A stretch of DNA of 64,000 nucleotides from NCBI GenBank assembly GCA_029876055.1, contig CM056874.1, forward strand, positions 1,612,001 to 1,676,000, written 5' to 3'. The stretch is from Madurella fahalii. Its lineage: Eukaryota; Ascomycota; Sordariomycetes; Sordariales. The notes below the pieces were generated by a model, which had not been told where the DNA came from, did not search any database, and saw only the letters and a program-made list of their open reading frames with translations. Positions 57,881 through 64,000 of the stretch are shown one piece after another; the first letter of the stretch is position 1, and each line of letters starts with the position of its first letter. The translations under genes and the position numbers were made by a program.

Positions 57881-59160
57881 GGTGGTCGGAGAAACACTGA
57901 CTGCCTCGTGGTTCAGACTGTTTCACTTCCTCTACTCAGCGATGGCCTTTGTGACTTTCCGGAAGGGATGACGTGGGGTTTATATTATAAGTTCAGTTTC
58001 TCGATATTTCCTTCCTTCTTTTCACATTCTGTTCCTGTTGTTTCCCCCTCTCTGACGCATGTATGTTGCAACCAATCAGTAGGTCAGGGAACCAAGGTTA
58101 GGAAAGTGAGGTACTTTAGGCACCCATGCCCGAGTCGATACGTATACCCACCGAAGCGTTGGGCTATCTGGGTGAAACAGATTGTGTGGAGAGCTGAGGG
58201 TAAAAACGGGGTGTTTCCAAGGCTCAAGGCCAACCCGCGGACACGAACTGGGTGTGCTGGACATGTACCTCGAGGCCGCAGTACTAGGTTATGGCGTACA
58301 TGTGCCTTGAGCCTGTTTCCATACTCGAAGATCCCCTGTGGGAATGCAGAGTACATCGACAGCTTAGGCCCGGAATAGTTGGTCTCTGCCTGACTTTGAA
58401 GTCACCATCTCGTTCGTCGTCGGTTGGGATGACTTTGCACAACATACTAGGGTACCTACCTAATTTGGGAAGACATGGAGACTCTCAAGCTGCCCGGATA
58501 ACGGAATGCTGCAGCCATACCAAAACTAATGTAGTAGGTCTCGGTTGCGCGATTATTGTTCGTTGATTGCCGGCATTCGTCGAGTAATGCCTAGGCACCT
58601 AACATTGATCTCTATTGGCAGTCGTGTCGCCAAAGACATACTGCCGCAGTTCCCGCGATCATTGCCTGTCCAATCACAGTCGTCGTCATGATATCGCGTT
58701 AGCCGCTCATTACCTTACTTGCTCTGTCGACACGAAAGTGAGGGGTGCCGCTAGGAGCTAGTGTTTCGCAGGTTCGAGGTTGCCGCGAGTTCCGACTAGA
58801 GCCACGGCATGAGACAATCACCCCACCATGGCCAATACGGGACAACGCAACAAGCGTGCAGATCACCCGGAGTCGTGATCAGATGGCATGTAATGACTGG
58901 AGGAGACGTGGATGAGGAGACGGCTAGCTGAGAACCTGATAAATGAATGAGCAGCGATTGTACCCAACCCCGCCCTGTTCAGTTAATGGGAGCAAGCGTT
59001 GCATCTTGGAGACAGCCGGGGTATAATCTAGTGCAGCACTGGAGATTCCCGTCCAGTCGTCATCAATAACACACCAAAGGACATACAGTACGGCAAGTAG
59101 CTTAATTCCGTAAAGGGCTCAATAGCATCAGGTCAAATTTCCAGTCCCTGCTCCTAGGGG
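57881..59160. other. Balanced stretch without a supportable gene
   Basis: Contains the likely promoter of the 57.9-kb gene. Long open stretches on the plus strand (about 57737-58378) run antisense through that gene's first exon and lack an ATG or motifs. Nothing else is supported. Confidence 0.45.
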
Positions 59161-59164
59161 AGAT

Positions 59165-59670
59165 CAATAACGTGTTTTATAAGCGAGTGTGCAATATAAG
59201 CGAGTGTGCAACTTATCCACCCCCTACTATAGCTATCCTCAATTACAACACGATAACACTAAGAACCAACTATAATTACATCAGAAATAGCTGAATCAGA
59301 TGATTTGCCAGCCTCCTGGCAAGTTCGGGCATTATGGCCACGCTTGCCGCATACACCACAACACCGAACCTTCGTACGACCCACCGCTGCGCTACCACCG
59401 CCCGGCTGCGTTTCTTGCACTCCCTCCCCACCTACGGCCTTTTGACCTAGTAGATCATGCACATCCTGTACAGCAAGTGATTCTCCAAGCTGCATACGTG
59501 TTTTTTTAGCTCTCCGGCGCTTGCTTAGTGCCTCATTGGCCTTGCGGAGCGAAGAGACCTCTACCTAAAGGAGGGCTACCTGGTGCATTCGATGTGGAGA
59601 ATCCAGTTTCGCCAGCGCTGCCACAAGCTGTCCCTTCTTCTAAAATGAAGACCAACTCTTCATCGGAGGG
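59165..59670 (-). pseudogene. pogo-like transposase C-terminus with intact zinc knuckle
   Basis: Minus strand reads FxKKGQLVAALAKLDSPHRM, VSSLRKANEALSKRRRAKK, MQLGESLAVQDVHDLLGQ and CCGVCGKRGHNARTCQEAG, ending SAISDVIIVGS at 59259. Two stops lie upstream in CAG/CGG-like positions. All knuckle Cys/His residues are kept. Beyond the stop, at 59168-59213, a 17-bp unit (ATAAGCGAGTGTGCAA) is repeated twice, like the subterminal sequence at 62468-62515. HTH and DDE parts are absent. Confidence 0.8.
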
Positions 59671-59825
59671 TGAATATTCTGTTTCCTTGTAGCAGTGGCG
59701 GGCAACGTGTGACGGTTCGTATTCTATCTTCTTTTCGACGTGGTGAGAGGCGAATTGGCATTAGTGTCTGGAGGGATTGGGGTACATGATTTTGAGGATT
59801 AGATTGGACAAGCAGCGCTGTCAGT

Positions 59826-59918
59826 AAGTCAAGTCTACCAAGTCAAGTCTTCAGGTCAAGTCAAGTCAAGTAGGTCAAGTCTAGTTTTCTCGAGACTTGA
59901 CAAGTCAAGTCGATACGC
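59826..59918. repeat. CAAGT-type short repeat with hairpin
   Basis: Iterated TCAAGTC/CAAGTCAAGT units, then GAGACTTGACAAGTCAAGTC, which can pair with the preceding units. Followed by AGGGTTAGGGTTA at about 59933. Confidence 0.6.
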
Positions 59919-60136
59919 CGACTTACGCAGTAGGGTTAGGGTTATATATTGTAAATTGGCCCAGATTTTGGTTATCCACAGAGCGTTTTGTCCAAGATCT
60001 AGAATCTGATAACTAACTTTAATTGCTCCTTGCTATTTCCCGCTATTCAACAAATTCCTCAGTACCCAATCCAGTTTGTTTACTCATCCCTGACTGCCAT
60101 CCCTAGAGAGGCGAACCTTCGCCCGTGAGATTAGGC

Positions 60137-60408
60137 TGTCAAAAGGGTCAGGTGCCAGTCCAAAGGATCAGGATCACAGGATCTAGTGCAGGAGCCAAAC
60201 CCATGTACTCTATTGAGCTAAGGAAGACTGGCAGCTAACTGCGCCACTGTACAGACGTCATCCTGTACGTGTATCTCGTCTATAAAAGGAGCAAGTTCTC
60301 CAGCAGAGATAGAGCAGGCACACAAGGACACACATAATGAACACAATCAAGACATACAAAATCCTAAACTGTCATTTCCCAAGATTCAGAGGTGCCGTGT
60401 TTCCGACA
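60137..60408 (+). repeat. T1 solo LTR
   Basis: 272 bp, TGTCAAAAGGGTCAGG...GTTTCCGACA, with perfect TAGGC duplications (60132-60136, 60409-60413). TATAAAAG at about 60282. Confidence 0.9.
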
Positions 60409-60563
60409 TAGGCCACGTACGAAAAGAAGAAGCAGAACACGAATACCAAACTTCTCTTGCAGCAGAATGAAGATCGTTTCCATTAACCATAAATCGTGCC
60501 TTCTCTCTTCCCCGGCATGTTCTCCCTTTATTTTCTTTATTCAACGCCATGAAATGATGATAT

Positions 60564-60852
60564 TGTCAAAAGGGTCAAGAAGCTGGATCCTGGATCTGCA
60601 AAACACGAACCCGGATCAGTGTGATCCGGATTAGTGCGTCTCGGATAAGTGTGATCCGATCTCTCGGAGACCCGTTAACCCGGATCTCCGTGGTCCAGGA
60701 AATTGGGAATAAGAAGGAAGCTCACCTCCGTTAGACAAGGAAGAAAACAAGACATCCTCAATTTTCCATCCTCAATTTTCCATCCTCAATTTACATCTGA
60801 ATTTCCATCCCAAGTTTAACTCCGAACGTTCAGAGGTGCTGTGCATCCGACA
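60564..60852 (+). repeat. T2 solo LTR
   Basis: 289 bp, TGTCAAAAGGGTCAAG...GCATCCGACA, with perfect GATAT duplications (60559-60563, 60853-60857). Contains a threefold CATCCTCAATTT short repeat near 60755-60795. Confidence 0.9.
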
Positions 60853-61168
60853 GATATAAGCCACCCCAATAAGCCCAAAACGGACATACCTCCTCCTGTC
60901 CTCCTCCTGTACCTCTATCCACCCCAATCCTCCCTACTCCCTAGTTTTAATGCTTAATACCTAAACCATTGCCTATATCTATTGGAACTATAGTCTATAG
61001 CACTCTTCAGGTAAATCGAGTGTATTGGGTAAATATAAATACGATCTGTAGACCTTGATTCAATTAATTGATCTGTTATAGTTTTTCTATAGATATTATC
61101 TGGGTAAGGAGCTTAGGAGAGTCAATTTTAGATGCGTATTATGTGATCTAATGTCTGTTGGCAGGTGC

Positions 61169-61453
61169 TGTCGGAAACACGGCACCTCTGAATCTTGGGA
61201 AAATGACAGTTGAGGATTTTTTGTGTCTTTTCTTGATTGTGTTCATTGTTCCTGTTGTCTTCGTCTCCTGTGTCCCGTCTATCTTTGCTGGAGAGTTTGC
61301 TCCTTTTATAGACGAGATACGCGTACAGGATGACGTCCGTACAGTGGCGCAGTTAGCTGCCAGCCTGCTTTAGCTGACTAGAATACATGGGTTTGACTCC
61401 TGCACTAGATCCTGTGATCCTGATCCTTGGACTAGCGCCTGACCCTTTTGACA
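61169..61453 (-). repeat. T1 solo LTR with clear antisense tRNA-like module
   Basis: 285 bp, TGTCGGAAACACGG...CCCTTTTGACA, with perfect GGTGC duplications (61164-61168, 61454-61458). On the plus strand an A box TGGCGCAGTTAG (61345-61356) and a B box GGTTTGACTCC (61390-61400) stand 33 bp apart, in the tRNA-like order. Confidence 0.9.
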
Positions 61454-61461
61454 GGTGCTCC

Positions 61462-61585
61462 TGTCGGAAACACGGTATCTCTGAATCGTAGGAAATGACA
61501 GTTGAGGATTTTGTGTGTCTTCTCTTAATTGTCTATGTCTTATCTTTGCTGGAGAGCTTACTCCTTTTATAAACGAGATACCTAT
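61462..61585 (-). repeat. T1 solo LTR, truncated
   Basis: The first 124 bp (in this orientation) of a second T1 copy, 8 bp from the previous one. It is cut at the LTR-B that starts at 61586, and the rest is not found on the other side. Confidence 0.75.
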
Positions 61586-61831
61586 TGCAACGAGAGCCTC
61601 TTGACGGAATTAGGACGACCGGGCGAATGCCCCACAATAATATCACGTTCCCTGGTAGATAAGAACTCCGCGTGGCAACTGCACACGCGGGGGAACTTCT
61701 GATCCGTAAGAATCAGTCTCTGTCAATAGAAGGAGGCTGTTCGTGAAGACTTCTACCCATAATCGTTAACTTATCGGTCCTGGTATATCGTGTCCCAACT
61801 CCCTCAACGTACCTATGAACAACTCCTTACA
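61586..61831 (+). repeat. Solo LTR-B
   Basis: 246 bp, TGCAACGAGAGCC...CTCCTTACA, well preserved. Flanking pentamers (CCTAT, TAGAT) differ and the T1 sequence does not resume, so a deletion accompanied its arrival or later recombination. Confidence 0.8.
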
Positions 61832-62578
61832 TAGATGGACGAGCTAGCATTGTTACAGACCAGAAACCTGGGAACCGTAGTATAAACGCAAGTCTAAGAG
61901 CATTATAAAACTAAACCAGATTAGTACGACTACCATATTAGATAAGTATTAAAAGAGTATACAAGTAAAGGAGAAGACTAGGTAAACGAGTAGGGTATAT
62001 AAGTCCTAGTTATTATCATAGGGTATAAGAAGGAAGGTAGGAGACAACGCGGAGAAGAGAGGTAGAGTTCAATGAGATCACTATCCTACCTCTGACGAGT
62101 ACTCTACTTCTATGTTATATATATACTACTCATACCCAGATACTTTGGTCCTACTACTCTTAGATCTTTAATCCTTATATATAGTTATATTAGAAAACTA
62201 AGGAAAATTACCTAACTATTAAATTATCTTCTTTTTATAGAGAAATAATAAAGATAGAGTAATATAATAGAAAGTAGTTAAAAAGCTAATTCTAATAATA
62301 TATATATATATAGCATAGTAATAGTAGTTTAATATAAATATTAGAAAGTACAGTAGAAAAAGAGATGAGAAAAAAGTAATTGAAAATTAGGTTACCTCTA
62401 TAGAACTCTATAGATATAGAGCTTACTATATAGATATATAGATCAATATATAGAGTAAAAGAAGACCTTCTTTAGAATAACGTATCTTATAAGCGAGATA
62501 AATATATAAGCGAATTGAACACTTTGACTGCGACGCGTCTTCTCTCCATACCACAACCAAAATCTTCCACACCCAAAG

Positions 62579-64000
62579 ATGTCTTCGGCTTGAAGAGAAT
62601 CTAGGGTAATCTTAGCCCTTGAAGCTATTAAAAAGAACCTAAAACTTAGTCTCCGCACCGCAGCAAAGATCTACAACGTGACAGTCAATACCATCCGAAA
62701 CCGACGCGACGGCAAGCCTGCACGATGCGACACTGTCGGATGCACAGCACCTCGGAACGTTCGGAGTTCAATTTAGGATGGAAATTGAGGATGTCTTGTT
62801 TTCTCCCTTGTCTAACGGAGGTGAGCTTCCTTCTTATTCCCAATTTCCTGGACCACGGAGACCCGGGTTGACGGGTCTCCGAGAGATCGGATCACACTTA
62901 TCCGAGTCGCACTAATCCGGATCACACTGATCCGGGTTCGTGCTTTGCAGATCCAGGATCCAGCTTCCTGACCCTTTTGATAGACACCACACCCAACTCG
63001 CGTCGGCTTACGGATTCTGAAGAGGGGGCAATAGTTCAGTATACACTAGGCCTAATCGTATACGCTTTTCCACCGAGACTGCGTGATGTGGAAGATATGG
63101 CCAACTAACTTCTACGTGTACGCGATGTGCTCCCTGTCGGCAAGCTCTGGGTCTATAACTTCGTCAAACGTAAGGAAAAGATCCGAATGCGCTGGTCGTG
63201 TAGATATAACTACCAGAGGGCTAAGTACGAGGATCCAAAGGTTATTGGCAACTGGTTTACCCTCGTACGGAACACTAAGGCCAAGTACGGCATTGTCGAT
63301 GACGATATCTACAACTTCGACGAGACGGAGTTTATAATGGGCATTATCTGTACGAGTATGGTAGTTACAACCTCAGATAGCCGTAGTAAGGCGAAGCTGG
63401 TCCAGCCTGGTAACCGCGAATAGGCGACGGTAATCCAGGGCGTCAACGCACTCGGCTGGGCTATTCCTCCGTTTATCATCTTGGCCGCGCAGTACCACCT
63501 CGCCAACTGGTATACCGAATACGACCTCCCAGCCGACTGGTATATCGCAACAACCGACAATGGCTAGACTACCAATACGGTAGGCCTAGATTGGATCAAG
63601 CACTTCGACTACCATATAGCAGCCCGGGAAAAGGGCAAGTACCGGTTATTAATTCTCGACGGCTACAAAAGCCACTACTCGACCGAATTTGAGCTCCATT
63701 GTCAGCAAAATAACATTATAACACTCTACATACCTCCACATTCCTCACACCTCCTCCAGCCACTCGATATCGGCTACTTTAGGCCGCTAAATAATACGTA
63801 TAGTCGCCAGGTTGAAGACTTAATGTGGATACATATCAACCATATAAGCAAGCTCGAGTTCCTTTGCAGCTTCTGTAAGGCCTTCTTCGTCTCGATAACA
63901 GAAAAGAATGTCCAGAGTAGCTTTACAGGTACTGGCCTTGTACCGTACGATCCAGAGAGGGTAATATCTAAGCTGGATGTAAAGCTTCGTACACCAACGC
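62579..64000 (+). pseudogene. pogo-like transposase, near-readable, split by T2 and cut by window end
   Basis: ATG at 62579. Apart from the T2 insert (62734-62982 plus duplicate GACAC) one frame runs to the window end with four stops (TGA at codon 5; TAA/TAG later, in CAA/CAG/TGG-like positions). Domains: psq/CENP-B HTH (ALEAIKKNLKLSLRTAAK, NSRRLTDSEEGAIVQY, RYNYQRAKYEDPK), then DDE_1 with YNFDETEFIMG (first Asp), LLILDGYKSHYS (second Asp) and LLQPLDIGYF (third Asp). All three catalytic aspartates remain. It ends YDPERVISKLDVKL, so the C-terminal tail with the knuckle lies beyond the window. Terminal sequence with TATAAGCGA units lies at 62468-62515. Confidence 0.85.
62734..62982 (-). repeat. 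T2 solo LTR inside the transposase frame
   Basis: 249 bp, TGTCGGATGCACAGC...CCTTTTGATA (last CA decayed to TA), with perfect GACAC duplications (62729-62733, 62983-62987). Removing the insert and one GACAC restores the transposase reading CDTTPNSRRLT. Confidence 0.95.

Noticed and set aside
57737..58378. A 213-codon plus-strand open frame
   Set aside because: No ATG at the start, antisense to exon 1 of the 57.9-kb gene, no motif.
1..64000. CRISPR array, bacterial operon or ribosome-binding-site features
   Set aside because: The DNA is fungal nuclear sequence; no regularly spaced short repeats of that kind, and genes have spliceosomal introns.

Overview
The window is nuclear DNA of a filamentous ascomycete (Pezizomycotina). 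The support is a HET-domain gene, an H-type lectin gene, introns of about 50-120 nt with CTAAC/CTGAC-type branch points, fungal Ty3/gypsy chromoviruses, Ty1/copia and Tad1-like elements, pogo/Fot1-like transposons, and heavy C-to-T/G-to-A decay. Broken transposon frames are full of TAG/TAA where CAG, CAA or TGG is expected, which is the footprint of repeat-induced point mutation (RIP). Composition is bimodal: AT-rich dead transposons at about 1-19.4, 28.2-40.2, 43.7-54.7 and 61-64 kb, and balanced islands at about 19.7-28, 40.7-43.6 and 54.7-60.9 kb.

Layout. 1-2.4 kb is the 5' half of chromovirus family A, followed by a 165-bp tandem repeat. 4-18.3 kb is a nested stack: a Ty1/copia pol frame is split by a pogo element (itself hit by a solo LTR) and by an 11.7-kb family-B chromovirus. 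The latter contains a deleted family-A chromovirus and several small solo LTRs. 19.7-28 kb is a gene island with a HET protein (587 aa), a three-exon H-type lectin gene (247 aa) and a shorter paralogue of that lectin's first domain. 29.6-37.8 kb is a complete 7.4-kb family-A chromovirus with both LTRs and a target duplication, inserted in an older repeat (E3). 39.2-43.6 kb holds an E3 copy, a complete TRIM-like mini retroelement with 92-bp LTRs, and a frameshifted nucleoside-phosphorylase-domain gene. 43.7-54.6 kb holds pogo, Tad1-like LINE and chromovirus remains. 54.9-59.7 kb holds a pogo element with long TIRs and a two-exon gene of unknown function. 60-64 kb holds solo LTRs and a nearly readable pogo transposase running off the window end.

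The most unusual observation is an extra gene carried antisense to pol, between the chromodomain and the 3' LTR, in two diverged chromovirus families (four copies: 7.4, 10.4, 30.6 and 52.0 kb). It has its own TATA box. In the complete copy it has three exons of 177, 411 and 210 nt separated by introns of 53 and 50 nt, all junctions in phase 0, giving a 265-aa cysteine-motif protein that is closed only by RIP-type stops. Exon 1 is 177 nt in both families.

The small elements (T1, T2, T3, the TRIM and others) mostly have TG...CA ends (TGTC...GACA in T1-T3 and the TRIM) and 5-bp target duplications, and several have a TATA box, so I read them as solo or miniature LTRs rather than DNA MITEs. T1 also carries an antisense tRNA-like A-box/B-box module upstream of its TATA box. 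All functional statements are inferences from sequence; nothing was searched against a database.
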